Positions 33,790 through 42,943 of a stretch of 64,000 nt of DNA are shown here, piece after piece. The first letter of the stretch is position 1, and every line of letters starts with the position of its first letter. Source of the stretch: CAKZLS01 sp963771545 (GTDB lineage: Bacteria; Pseudomonadota; Alphaproteobacteria; Rhodospirillales; Defluviicoccaceae); the NCBI GenBank assembly GCA_963771545.1, contig CAVYTX010000002.1, positions 1,364,001 to 1,428,000 of the forward strand, written 5' to 3'. The notes below the pieces were generated by a model that was not told the origin of the DNA, ran no database searches, and was given only the letters and a program-made list of their open reading frames with translations. A program made the position numbers and the translations under genes.

Positions 33790-35040
33790 GTGAAATACGT
33801 TACGACCGTCATCATCGGCGCCGGCCAGGCCGGACTCGCCATGAGCAAGCACCTCATCGACCGCTCGATCGACCATGTGTTGCTCGAGCGGGGCGAGGTG
33901 GCCAACTCCTGGCGGAAGGAGCGGTGGGACTCCCTTCGACTCCTGACGCCAAATTGGCAAAGCCGCCTTCCTGGTTACGCATATCGTGGCAGCGACCCGG
34001 ATGGCTACATGGATATGCCGGAGGTCATCCGGTTCCTCCAGGGATATGCCGACCACATCGACGCTCCCGTAGAGATCGGAACAAACGTGACATCCGTTCG
34101 CCAGGCGGACGACGGCTACGTTGTCGCCACCGATTGTGACACATGGCGATGCCAGTCGCTCGTCCTGGCGAACGGTGCCTGCAATGTGGCGACGGTGCCC
34201 GGGATTGCGGAAGGTTTGCCTCCGAAGATCAAGAGCCTAACGCCAATGCAATATCGAAATCCGGATCAGCTGGAGGATGCCGGCGTGATGGTGGTCGGCG
34301 CCTCCGCGACCGGCGTTCAGCTGGCCAAGGAGATCCAGGATTCGGGTCGGCAGGTCATCCTTTCCGTCGGTGAGCACGTCCGTGCGCCGCGCCTCTACCG
34401 GGGGCGCGACATCAAATGGTGGATGGACGTCACCGGTGTGATGGACCGGCATTACACCGAGGTCGATGACATCAACCGCGCTCGGCGCGTGCCTTCCTTG
34501 CAACTGGTGGGCTCTCCAGATCGGGCGACGCTTGACCTCAATGCGCTGCGCGAGAGCGGTGTCGAAATCGTCGGCCGCCTGGCCGACATGCGAGATGGCC
34601 AAGCGCAGTTCTCAGGCTCGCTCGCAAATCAGTGCGCGCTCGCGGATCTCAAAATGAACCGCCTGCTCGACGCCATCGACGCATGGGTTTCCGTCAACGG
34701 TTTGGATAGCGACTTCGAGCCGGCACACCGCTTTGAACCGACCCAGGTCGACGCCGCACCGTCACTCGCCATGGACCTGATCGATGGTCGCGTCAAGGCG
34801 GTCATCTGGGCGACGGGATACCGTCCCGACTACTCCTGGCTCGAGGTGCCGGTGCTCGATCGCAAGGGTCGCCTCCGCCACGATGGCGGTGTGGTCAATG
34901 CTCCTGGCATGTATGTCATGGGGTTACCGTTCCTACGCCGCAGAAAGTCATCCTTCATTGATGGCGTCGGCGATGACGCACGAAATCTTGCCAACCACTT
35001 GTGCGCCTATCTTGGTGGCCACACCAGAATTGCAGCCTGA
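33790..35040 (+). CDS. FAD-dependent flavoprotein monooxygenase-like protein
   Basis: A flavoprotein of 416 aa related to flavin monooxygenases (CzcO-like). The FAD motif is IIGAGQAGLAMS at the very N-terminus, then WRKERWDSLRLLTPNWQSRLPG, a second dinucleotide motif VVGASATGVQLAKE (NADPH-like), and the ATG motif VIWATGYRPDYSWL before the C-terminus. The start is GTG 33790 with AGGAGGAGC before it. It lies between two OsmC genes and may oxidise a small molecule whose peroxide or thio-product OsmC handles; this is inference. Confidence 0.87.
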   Translation: MKYVTTVIIGAGQAGLAMSKHLIDRSIDHVLLERGEVANSWRKERWDSLRLLTPNWQSRLPGYAYRGSDPDGYMDMPEVIRFLQGYADHIDAPVEIGTNVTSVRQADDGYVVATDCDTWRCQSLVLANGACNVATVPGIAEGLPPKIKSLTPMQYRNPDQLEDAGVMVVGASATGVQLAKEIQDSGRQVILSVGEHVRAPRLYRGRDIKWWMDVTGVMDRHYTEVDDINRARRVPSLQLVGSPDRATLDLNALRESGVEIVGRLADMRDGQAQFSGSLANQCALADLKMNRLLDAIDAWVSVNGLDSDFEPAHRFEPTQVDAAPSLAMDLIDGRVKAVIWATGYRPDYSWLEVPVLDRKGRLRHDGGVVNAPGMYVMGLPFLRRRKSSFIDGVGDDARNLANHLCAYLGGHTRIAA

Positions 35041-35052
35041 GTCTCGCGTGAG

Positions 35053-35610
35053 ATGGAGACGCCAATGTCCGACATGGAATCAGTCAGGGAAGCGCTGGAC
35101 CGGGCGGCCCGGACGGTAATACTGCGGCCAGAGCGCGGTCAACGCGTCTACCGAAATGTGGCGACCGTCGGCGAGGGCACCAGGTGCCTTGTTGAAGAGG
35201 CGAGCCGGTCGCTCACCCTCGATGTTGGCAAGGCACTCGGCGGCCATGACGCCGGCCCCAATCCCAGCATGATATTGCGCTCGGCCATGAGCGGTTGCGT
35301 GGCTATCGGCGTCAAGCAGTGGGCCGCGCGGCGCGGCGTGCAGGTCGAACGTGTGGAAGTTGTGCTGGAAACCGATGTGGACGCGCGCGGGCAACTGGGC
35401 GTGTGTGAGGACGCAGCGCCTGGATTCGAGGGAATCCGACTGATGATCGCCGTCACATCGCCCGCCCCGGCAGATGTTATCAAGGAGCTGGTCGCCACCT
35501 CGCTGAGATACAGTCCGCTGATCGATGTGTTTGTGAACCCTCAGTCGGTGGACCATCAGATATTGGTTAGAGCGCCCGACGCGCACTCTGAGCCTATGGA
35601 AATCTCGTGA
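35053..35610 (+). CDS. OsmC family protein (second copy)
   Basis: A second OsmC-type protein, 185 aa, clearly diverged from the first. The family segment is NPSMILRSAMSGCVAIGVKQWAARRG with the expected Cys, and a second Cys is in GQLGVCEDAAPG. ATG 35053 or ATG 35065 could be the start. Its stop overlaps the methyltransferase start (TGATG). Two OsmC paralogues around one flavoprotein is unusual. Confidence 0.82.
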   Translation: METPMSDMESVREALDRAARTVILRPERGQRVYRNVATVGEGTRCLVEEASRSLTLDVGKALGGHDAGPNPSMILRSAMSGCVAIGVKQWAARRGVQVERVEVVLETDVDARGQLGVCEDAAPGFEGIRLMIAVTSPAPADVIKELVATSLRYSPLIDVFVNPQSVDHQILVRAPDAHSEPMEIS

Positions 35611-36434
35611 TGGACGCAAAACTGCAGAAACGCGTGCAGCGCTATGGCTGGGACAAGGCGGCCGAGGCTTACGAAGCCGGCTGGAAAGAAAGCCTGGCCG
35701 ATGCGCAAGCCGAACTGCTGCGCATGGCGGATGCCAGGCCGGGCGAGCATGTCCTCGACGTCGCCTGCGGCACCGGGCTGGTCAGTCTCCCCCTGGCGGA
35801 GGCTGTCGGACCTGCCGGTCGTGTCGTCGCGACCGATATTTCCGAAAAGATGATCGGCGGCGTGCGGCGGGTGGCCGACGCGCGCGGCCTGACCCAATTC
35901 GACGCCTTTCGGGCCGACGCCGAAGCCCTTGATATGGCGCCGGACGCCAGCTTTCATCTGGTCACCTGCGCGCTCGGCCTGATGTATGTCCCCGATACGG
36001 CCAAGGGGCCGGCGGAGGCCTTCCGTGTCCTGAAACCCGGCGGCCGGGCCGTTCTTGCGGTCTGGGGCGAGCGCTCGAAATGCGGCTGGAACGATATCTT
36101 TCCAATCGTGGACGCACGGGTGAAGTCGGAAGTTTGTCCCCTGTTCTTCCGGCTCGGAACCGGTTCGACCCTGGCGCACGAAATGGCTTCGGCCGGATTC
36201 ACCAATATCGAAACTTCGCGCTTGAATTCGGAACTGCCCTACGCGGATGACTGCGCCGCCATCGAAGCCGCCTTCGTCGGCGGCCCCGTCGCCCTCGCCT
36301 ATGACAGGTTCGATGAGCCGACGCGCACCGTGGCGCACCAAGAATATCTGGCTTCAATCGCACCGTTCCGTACGGCCGACGGCTACCGGATTCCGGGAGA
36401 ATTCGTCGTGTGTCGCGGTTACAAGAAAGCGTGA
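35610..36434 (+). CDS. Class I SAM-dependent methyltransferase
   Basis: A 274-aa methyltransferase of the UbiE/Methyltransf_11 kind. The SAM motif I is EHVLDVACGTGLVSLPLAE, with VVATDISEKMI next and FRVLKPGGRAVLAVWGE as post-motif. ATG 35610 shares its A with the TGA of the OsmC gene; a GTG three bases earlier is also possible. Closing an OsmC-flavoprotein-OsmC operon, it could methylate the same small substrate. The substrate is unknown. Confidence 0.85.
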   Translation: MDAKLQKRVQRYGWDKAAEAYEAGWKESLADAQAELLRMADARPGEHVLDVACGTGLVSLPLAEAVGPAGRVVATDISEKMIGGVRRVADARGLTQFDAFRADAEALDMAPDASFHLVTCALGLMYVPDTAKGPAEAFRVLKPGGRAVLAVWGERSKCGWNDIFPIVDARVKSEVCPLFFRLGTGSTLAHEMASAGFTNIETSRLNSELPYADDCAAIEAAFVGGPVALAYDRFDEPTRTVAHQEYLASIAPFRTADGYRIPGEFVVCRGYKKA

Positions 36435-36529
36435 GACGACGTCCTGGAGGTGCTGATTGGCTTCCAACCGGGGAGATAGTGCGCCCGACTTGCGAATCGG
36501 GTCAATCTCGACCGTTCGCTGGCACCTCC

Positions 36530-36780
36530 GCCGGCTTCCACCCTCGAATGTGGGGGCGACGTAACACCGCCACATTAAACTCGTGCGCTGCACGGGAAGG
36601 CCACTGTCAGCAACGTTTGCCGGAGCCGAGCGTTCATCGCCCTCCATACTCGTAATACGCCGCCAACACCCCCAGCGCCGCCACCAGGATGCCCTGCGCC
36701 TGCTCGATCCGCACCGGCCGCCCGCCCCAGCCTTGCCGCATCGCCCATTCGCGGAACGACACTCCGCCGCCGGCGTTCTG
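36530..36780 (-). repeat. Dispersed repeat, copy 2
   Basis: Same family as copy 1 (31580-31910) and the IS3-split copy 3. On the minus strand it encodes GGRPVRIEQAQGILVAALGV and a short Tyr-rich end before a stop. The CCACCCTCGAATGT segment at its left end is shared with copy 1. It fills most of the gap between the methyltransferase and the FMN reductase. Confidence 0.7.
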
Positions 36781-36843
36781 TGCGCAAACGCGGTAAACGG
36801 CGAACGCAAGCGAAACCGACGAGAGACCGGGGCGCTTGCGCGC

Positions 36844-37422
36844 TCAGTATGGTACACCCTCGGCTCGCGCCCGCTTGAGGGCTCTCGCGTACCATTCGAA
36901 TTCGTCGAGGAAGCGGCCAACCCGACGTACGTGCGCCGAGTCGCGCGGCGTTCCGTCCTTTTCGAATTGATCCTGCACCTTCGGCATCGGATGAATGGAA
37001 GGGATGCTCGGCATGCCGAGCTCGGCGAGGGTTGCGCGCAGCTGCATGGCTGCCCGAACCCCTCCGAACGCCCCAGCCGAGTAGCAGGCGATCGCCGACG
37101 GCCGCCAGAACCATTCTTCGAGGAAATGATCGAGCAGGTTTTTCAGCGCCGGTGGAATGCTGTGATTGTATTCGCCGCTCACGATCATGAAGCCGTCGGC
37201 CGAGCGAATGATATCAGCCAGCATCGGTAGCGGATCGGGCGCAGCGCCCGCCGGGTACTCCTTATGCATCTTGTCGAGGAGCGGAAGCTTGTATTCGAGA
37301 GGATCCACAAAACTGACCTGGTGTCCACGGGCGGCGAGCTGGGCGTTCAAGAACCGCGCATACTTGATCCCCTGCCGCTCGCTGCGGACTGAGCCGTAAA
37401 ATACGGCAAAATGCAGCCTCAT
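36844..37422 (-). CDS. NADPH-dependent FMN reductase family protein
   Basis: A flavodoxin-fold quinone or FMN reductase of 192 aa. The phosphate-binding loop is FYGSVRSERQGIKYA at the N-terminus, followed by the family motif VSGEYNHSIPPALKNLLDH and the short CYSAGAFGGVRAAMQLR. It is divergent from the repeat copy and convergent with nothing. It may supply reduced flavin or act on quinones; the link with the nearby flavoprotein operon is only positional. Confidence 0.87.
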   Translation of the reverse strand: MRLHFAVFYGSVRSERQGIKYARFLNAQLAARGHQVSFVDPLEYKLPLLDKMHKEYPAGAAPDPLPMLADIIRSADGFMIVSGEYNHSIPPALKNLLDHFLEEWFWRPSAIACYSAGAFGGVRAAMQLRATLAELGMPSIPSIHPMPKVQDQFEKDGTPRDSAHVRRVGRFLDEFEWYARALKRARAEGVPY

Positions 37423-37689
37423 GAGGATGGTCCCTGTCGTGTCAGCATGAATCGATATTCCGCCCCGTCGAACGAGAGTCGTTTACATATATGCCACTTC
37501 GCTCGGCAACGGGCGCGCCGTTGGCCTCAACTGTAACCATAATACCCCACTAGCACTCCCAGCGCTGCCACCAGTATGCTCTGCGCCTTATCGATCCGCA
37601 CCGGCCGTCTACCCCATCCCTTGAGGTGGTCCCAGGAAATCGGACAGTTTGTTAAGGTGTATTCCACCGATTGACGGAGGAATACGAAG

Positions 37690-37971
37690 ATGACGACACG
37701 CCGCCGGTTTACGGCAGATTTCAAGGCGAAGGTGGCGCTGGAAGCGCTACGGGGCGACAAGACGATCCAGGAGATCTCGGCGAAGCACAAGGTGCATCCG
37801 AACCAAGTGAGCACGTGGAAGCGCCAGGCGATGGACGGACTGGGGGCGGTGTTTTCGAACGGCGCCGCCCGGGCTGGCCGCGACCATGACGCCGAGGTCC
37901 GCGACCTTCACGCCAAGATCGGCGAGTTGACGGTGGAACGGGATTTTTTGGCCAGAGGGGTCAAGCGATGA
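37690..37971 (+). CDS. IS3-family transposase OrfA
   Basis: This is the helix-turn-helix subunit that binds the element ends: 93 aa, beginning MTTRRRFTADFKAKVALEAL, with ISAKHKVHPNQVSTWKRQ and a leucine-type coiled-coil end. It overlaps orfB by four bases (ATGA), where translational coupling or frameshifting makes OrfAB in this family. Confidence 0.93.
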   Translation: MTTRRRFTADFKAKVALEALRGDKTIQEISAKHKVHPNQVSTWKRQAMDGLGAVFSNGAARAGRDHDAEVRDLHAKIGELTVERDFLARGVKR

Positions 37972-38913
37972 GCCGGGAGGAGCGCAAGGCGATGATCGCG
38001 CGCGACCATCTCGATTTGAGCTTGAGCCGTCGATGCCGATTGCTGTCGATCAGCCGGTCGTCGTTCTATTACGCGCCCCGTCATGGCGCCAATGGGGGCG
38101 AGAACTCGGAGAACCTGGCGCTGATGCGTCGGATCGACGAGCTGTTTCTCAAGTATCCATTCTACGGCTCCCGTCAGATGGCGCGCCAGTTACGACGCGA
38201 AGGCGTCGGCGTCGGCCCGCCACCGGGTGCGCCGTTTGATGCGGTTGATGGGCTTGGAGGCCATCTACCAGGCGCCGAGAACCAGCGTGCCGCATCCGGC
38301 GCACCGGATTTATCCTTATCTGCTCAACGGGCTGGCCATCGACCGAGCCAATCAGGTCTGGTGCGCCGATATCACATATATCCCCGTCCAGCGCGGCTTC
38401 CTGTATCTGGTCGCGATCATGGACTGGGCGACGCGCCACGTTCTGGCTTGGCGGCTGTCGAACACCATGGATGCCGGGTTCTGTGTGGAGGCCTTGCGGC
38501 AGGCACTGGCCCGATCCGGCCGGCCGGAGATCTTCAATACGGATCAGGGCAGCCAATTCACCAGCCTCGACTTCACCGCGACGCTCAAGAACGCGGGCAT
38601 CACGATCTCCATGGATGGGCGGGGCCGGTGCATGGACAACATCTTCATCGAGCGCCTCTGGCGGTCGCTCAAGTACGAGGCCGTCTACCTGCACGAACTG
38701 ACCGACGGCTTCAAGGCCGAACGGGTCATCGGCGAATGGATCGACTTCTACAATACCGAGCGGCCCCATTCGGCGCTTGACGGCCAAACCCCAGCGGAGG
38801 CCTACCGGGCCGGGCGGCCCGTGGATACGATGGATAAGCCTGACGGCTTACCCACATCCCCACAGGCTCAACAGCAGCACCAGGATGTGATAAACAGATT
38901 TTTGGCGGCATGA
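37968..38913 (+). pseudogene. IS3-family transposase OrfB, frameshifted
   Basis: The frame starts MSREERKAMIARDHL and runs to RREGVGVG, then a C-run (38216-38218) shifts it. The catalytic core continues in another frame: WCADITYIP (D), NTDQGSQFTS (D) and FIERLWRSLKYE (E), the IS3 DDE triad, ending NRFLAA. Removing one C restores the full protein (RHRVRRLMRLMGLEAI). With the shift no active OrfB is made unless the base is a sequencing error. Confidence 0.88.
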
Positions 38914-39272
38914 TCACAAACCGGAATACACCTTAACTTCGCCGCCAAGCTGTCCAACAAAGTGGGACCACCTCACCTGGCGCATCGCCCACTCGCGGGA
39001 CTGCAATTCGACGCCTCGTCGTCCTCGAGCGAGGTCCGCTGCTGGGGGTAGTTCGGGCGCCGCGCAACGGACCGCGCCACTCACCCTCTTAGCCATTGGC
39101 AGACTTAGCGGCCCACCGAATGGCAAGTTTGCTAAATGACTGCTTCTGGATAGGATTGCGGTAACTCCCGTTTCAAATGGGGACGGTGGGTCGCGATCCG
39201 ACTTGATCCTTGTCAAAACATACCAGTCTTGGATTCCCCAAGATTTTTTTTGTGATCTGATTCACGCTCATT

Positions 39273-39322
39273 ACTATGTGAAAACATGAGATGCTTCACT
39301 ATGTGAAAACATGAGATGCTTC
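39273..39322 (+). repeat. 25-bp tandem repeat over the SIR2 gene start
   Basis: Two perfect 25-bp units in direct tandem (39273-39297 and 39298-39322). Each contains GTGAAAACATGAGATGCTTC, so the start codon of the SIR2 gene is present twice. The first ATG (39286) reads only MRCFTM before a stop; the second (39311) opens the long protein. Confidence 0.85.
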
Positions 39323-40339
39323 GTCCGAGACGGACCCGAACTACCCTACCCTGTCCTTCAAGCTCACGAAGAGGAACAGCTCGTATTTTTCTGCGGTGCC
39401 GGGATCTCCTATTATACGGGTTTGCCCGGTTTCAAAGATCTTGTGAGACAAACCTGCAAAGAAACCGGACATCCCCTGTCTGAGTCCAAAGAGACTGCAA
39501 TACGTCCCGAGGATAACGCTTTTTACGATGATCAGTTTGATCAAGCTCTGCACTTTCTTGAGGGCAACGTTGGACGTGCGGTTGCTCGTCGTAAGGCGAT
39601 AGAAATCCTCTCAAAGCCCCTTAAGCGCGGCAGCGGCCAATTACGCCTCCACAAGGCTCTACTTGAATTGGCTAAAATCCGCGACGGTGGTTACCGCTTG
39701 GTTACGACAAATTTTGATGATCGGTTTGCAAAATCAAACCCCAAGATCAACCTAACCGCTGAGGCGCCGCGTCTTGGGTGGCCTAGATTAGGTGCGTGGC
39801 GTCACCTGACCTATTTGCATGGACGAATATCTTCATCCGATCCGAACGGCGAGGATTTGATCCTATCATCCGGCGATTTCGGCCGTGCCTATCTCACCGA
39901 AGGCTGGGCATCCCGTTTTCTGGTCGAGCTTTTTCGTGACTATGTCGTCTTATTTGTCGGCTACAGCCTAAACGATCCTGTTCTGCGCTATATAGTGGAT
40001 GCCCTCGCGACAGATATGAGCGACGGGCGCTTCAGGAGACCGTACGTTCTCGCGCCTTACAGCGACGGCGATCAGGAACGTCAAGTTGAGACTTGGCGTG
40101 TCAAGGGCGTGGAGCCCATTCCGTTTCCAACCGGACTAAATAGCAACGATTATTCGTTACAAGAGAAGTCATTAATTCTTTGGGCAGAGCACTCCAGGGG
40201 TGGACTGGACTCACGCATCGCCACAGCTGTTGTGCAGGCGCAAAAACCTTATATTAAGACGCCCAACGATGACGAGGTACGTAACGTCGCCTGGGCATTG
40301 TCAAAGAAGGATGGCTCAATCGCTCGTGCTTTCGCAGAT
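39311..40339 (+). pseudogene. SIR2-domain defence protein, 5' part (interrupted by IS21 element)
   Basis: Residues 1-343 of a long SIR2 protein. The SIR2 core shows LVFFCGAGISYYTGLPGF (about 24-41), VTTNFDDRF (N134, D136), the catalytic-type His170 in YLHGRI, and the NAD site VLFVGYSLNDPVLRYIVDAL. The frame reaches a codon boundary at 40339, inside the 7-bp target duplication CGCAGAT, and the IS21 element follows. Joined to the part at 42944 it would be a 1,246-aa protein with a SIR2 front and a large C-terminal region, like the SIR2 (DUF4020-type) proteins of many proteobacteria that act in phage defence by NAD depletion. Confidence 0.9.
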
Positions 40340-40468
40340 TGCGCATTCCGACGCAAAGCGGCCACCGATTCCGACGGAAAGCGGCCACCTGTTCCGATCC
40401 AAAACGGCCACTTTGGCCGAGGGTCGAATATAGCGTCGTGATCGTCGCCGTTGGGTGATCCCTTGATG

Positions 40469-41242
40469 TCATTTTCGTTGTGGGTGGTCAACGTCGTTGG
40501 CGTTGATATTTTCTGAAATGGTCTTTCGCATTGAAGGCCCGTCGAGATCGATCCTGTGGGCGTTGTGGACGATGCGGTCGAGGATGGCGTCGGCGAAAGT
40601 GGGTTTGCCGATGACGTCGTGCCATTTGGTGACAGGCAGTTGGCTGGTGATCAGGATCGAGGCGTTTTGGTATCGGTCCTCGACGATTTCCATGAGGTCG
40701 CGTCGCTGATCGGGGTTGAGCCGTTCGGGTCCCCAATCGTCGAGGATGAGGAGGTTGGCCTTGGTCAGCGCCCGGAACAGGCGGGGGTATCGGCCGTCGG
40801 CGCGCCCGATTTCGAGTTCGGCGAACATCCTGGGGACGCGCTTGTAGAGGACGGAGAAGTCGTCGCGGCAGGCCTTCTGGCCGAGCGCGCAGGCGAGCCA
40901 TGATTTGCCGACGCCGCAGGGGCCGGTGAGGATCAGGTTTTGTTTGCGGGCGATCCATTGGCCTCTGGCGAGTTGCTGGAACAGGGCTTTGTGGAGGCGC
41001 CGGGGGGCCCGGTAGTCGATGTCGTCGATGCTGGCGTCGGGGTGGCGCAGACGGGCGTTGCGGAGCCTGTATGTCAGACGGCGGTCGTCGCGTTCGGCCT
41101 CTTCGCGGTCGAGCAGCAGGGCCAGCCACTGGGCATGGTCCAGTTCGCCGGCCTGGGCGTTGTCGCCGAGTTCGGCGAAGGCGCGGGCCATGCCGTGCAG
41201 CTTGAGATGCCTGAGCTGGTCGAGGGTGGGATGTTGCAGCAT
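40469..41242 (-). CDS. istB: IS21-family helper ATPase IstB
   Basis: This AAA+ ATPase directs IS21 target choice: 257 aa, with Walker A GPCGVGKSW, Walker B LLILDDWG and sensor ITSQLPVTKWHDVIG. It is encoded 9 bases after istA on the same strand. The sequence is intact. Confidence 0.95.
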   Translation of the reverse strand: MLQHPTLDQLRHLKLHGMARAFAELGDNAQAGELDHAQWLALLLDREEAERDDRRLTYRLRNARLRHPDASIDDIDYRAPRRLHKALFQQLARGQWIARKQNLILTGPCGVGKSWLACALGQKACRDDFSVLYKRVPRMFAELEIGRADGRYPRLFRALTKANLLILDDWGPERLNPDQRRDLMEIVEDRYQNASILITSQLPVTKWHDVIGKPTFADAILDRIVHNAHRIDLDGPSMRKTISENINANDVDHPQRK

Positions 41243-41251
41243 GATGTCTCC

Positions 41252-42766
41252 TCAGTGGAAGTATTGCGGGCCGCGGATGTTGGGATGATCGATCGCCGGT
41301 CCGTCCGTGGCCTGTCGCGGTGTGCGGCGATCGAGATTGTTCTTGAGGATGGAGGCGACCGAGGAATACGACCTTGCGCCGATCTCCAGGGCTCTCTCGC
41401 AGGCGGCTTCCAAACGTTCCGATCCATGGGTCTTGGCCAGGCGGAGGATACCGATACAGGAGCGGAAGCCCTGTTCGGGATGGGGTTTGGCGCGCAGGAT
41501 GACGTCGATCAGGGTCTCGGTATTGGGTCCGTTGGCGGCGGCCTGGCTTCGGATGCGGTCCGGGGTCCAATTGGCGTAGCGGCGATGTGAGGACGGCATA
41601 TGTTCGGCGACGGTGGTGTGCCGCCGGTTGCCGGAACCGCGCATGTGGGCGGCGACGCGTTTGCCTTTGTGAAAGACTTCGACGGAGCGTTCGGTGATCC
41701 GCGCCCAGAGCTTTTGTTTGGCCAGGCGATGGGGCACCGAATAGTAATGCTTGGCGACCTCGACATGATAATCGAGGCCGGCGCGGCGCTGCTTCCATTC
41801 GGCATACTCGTAGGCTTGGGCAGGCAGCGGCTTGAGCGCCGGCCGGTCGAGTTGCTCGAACAATTGCCGGCGCGATGCGCCGAGATGACGCGTGACGCGC
41901 CCGTTGAGAGCGACGAGAAGCTCGGCGATCGCCTGATTGAGTTCGGCGAGACTGAAGAAACGGCGATGGCGCAGGCGGGCCAGAACGCGGCGCTCGACGA
42001 TCTGAACGCCGGCTTCGACTTTCGCCTTGTCCCGCGGTTTGCGCGGCCGCGCCGGCACGATGGCGGTGTCGTAATGGGCCGCCATGCTGGCATAGGTGCG
42101 GTTGATCTCGGGATCGTACAGGCAGGCCTTGACGACGCCGGACTTGAGATTGTCCGGCACGACCTGCCGGGGCGCGCCGCCGAAATAGGCGAAGGCGCGG
42201 ATATGCGAACCGATCCAGTCGGGCAAAGCCTGCGTCCAGGTCGCCTCCGCGTAGGTATAGCTGGAAGCGCCCAGGGTGGCGACGAACACCTGGGCCGTGC
42301 GGATCTCGCCGGTAAGGCCGTCGATCACCTCCATCGTGGCGCCGGCGTAATCGACGAACAGCTTCTCGCCGACGACATGGGCTTGACGCATGGTCGGGTT
42401 GAGCCGGCCGCGCCAATCCCGGTAGAGATCGCAAAACCGGCTGTAGCCGTAACCCCCGGGATGAACCGAGCGGTATTCCTCCCACAACAGCGACAGAGTG
42501 ACGCCGGGCCGCTTGAGTTCGCGATGCAGGACTGGCCAATCGGGAGGCGGCCGGCGATCGGGAGAAACCGCTGGCGGCGGCGGAAACAGCAGCCGTTCCA
42601 GGTCTTCGTCCGAAAGCCCCTCGGGCAGCGGCCAACCCAGGCCGGCGCGGCGTGCCCGGCGAAGATAATCGCCGACCGCCGTGCGGCCGATGTTCAAGCT
42701 GACGGCAATCCGCCGCTTCGACAATCCGCCGGCGTGCAGCCGTAGAACGTCGTATATTTTGCGCAT
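41252..42766 (-). CDS. istA: IS21-family transposase IstA
   Basis: A DDE transposase of about 504 aa. The N-terminal helix-turn-helix is GGLSKRRIAVSLNIGRTAVGDYL; catalytic residues are in VDYAGATMEVID (D), VVPDNLKSGVV (D) and DKAKVEAGVQ (E). ATG 42766 (MRKIYDVLRLHAGG) follows GGGAGAG and matches IstA N-termini; a longer frame to 42859 is less likely. The complete istA-istB pair means the element may still be mobile. Confidence 0.93.
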   Translation of the reverse strand: MRKIYDVLRLHAGGLSKRRIAVSLNIGRTAVGDYLRRARRAGLGWPLPEGLSDEDLERLLFPPPPAVSPDRRPPPDWPVLHRELKRPGVTLSLLWEEYRSVHPGGYGYSRFCDLYRDWRGRLNPTMRQAHVVGEKLFVDYAGATMEVIDGLTGEIRTAQVFVATLGASSYTYAEATWTQALPDWIGSHIRAFAYFGGAPRQVVPDNLKSGVVKACLYDPEINRTYASMAAHYDTAIVPARPRKPRDKAKVEAGVQIVERRVLARLRHRRFFSLAELNQAIAELLVALNGRVTRHLGASRRQLFEQLDRPALKPLPAQAYEYAEWKQRRAGLDYHVEVAKHYYSVPHRLAKQKLWARITERSVEVFHKGKRVAAHMRGSGNRRHTTVAEHMPSSHRRYANWTPDRIRSQAAANGPNTETLIDVILRAKPHPEQGFRSCIGILRLAKTHGSERLEAACERALEIGARSYSSVASILKNNLDRRTPRQATDGPAIDHPNIRGPQYFH

Positions 42767-42943
42767 GGGCAATCTCTCCCGGGGCATCCTCGCTCCTCTC
42801 GAAAAGGCGCGAAGGTAGCCCCTGTCAGGATCACCCAACGAGGTCGACCACATCCCCAATCCGACTGGCCGCTTTGCGTCGAAATCAGTGGCCGGATTAA
42901 ATCGGAATCAGTGGCCGCTTTGCGTCGGAATGCGCACGCAGAT

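Larger units (their letters stand above)
37622..38975 (+). mobile_element. IS3-family insertion sequence
   Basis: A 1,354-bp element. The ends are inverted repeats starting TGAGGTGGTCCCA, with GGACAG and AGGTGTATTCC matching further in on both sides. A 3-bp target duplication (CCT at 37619-37621 and 38976-38978) flanks it. It carries the usual orfA-orfB pair, but orfB is frameshifted. It interrupts repeat copy 3. Confidence 0.92.
37525..39115 (-). repeat. Dispersed repeat, copy 3, split by the IS3-family element
   Basis: The left part (37525-37621) ends within CCGTCTACCCCATCCC and the right part (38979-39115) resumes with GGCGCATCGCCCACTCGCGG. Together they match copies 1 and 2, and the IS3 element is inserted exactly between. 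The minus strand encodes RIDKAQSILVAALGVLVGYY near the end, as in copy 2. The insertion therefore came after the repeat spread. Confidence 0.7.
40340..42936 (-). mobile_element. IS21-family insertion sequence
   Basis: A 2,597-bp element. Both ends carry an inverted repeat starting TGCGCATTCCGACGCAAAG, with the match extending inward past GCGGCCAC. A perfect 7-bp target duplication CGCAGAT flanks it (40333-40339 and 42937-42943). The istA and istB genes are intact and overlap nothing else. It splits a SIR2 defence gene. Confidence 0.95.

Noticed and set aside
40488..42635. Long Arg/Pro-rich minus-strand frame overlapping istA and istB
   Set aside because: It is the other-frame shadow of the intact IS21 genes and has no domain.
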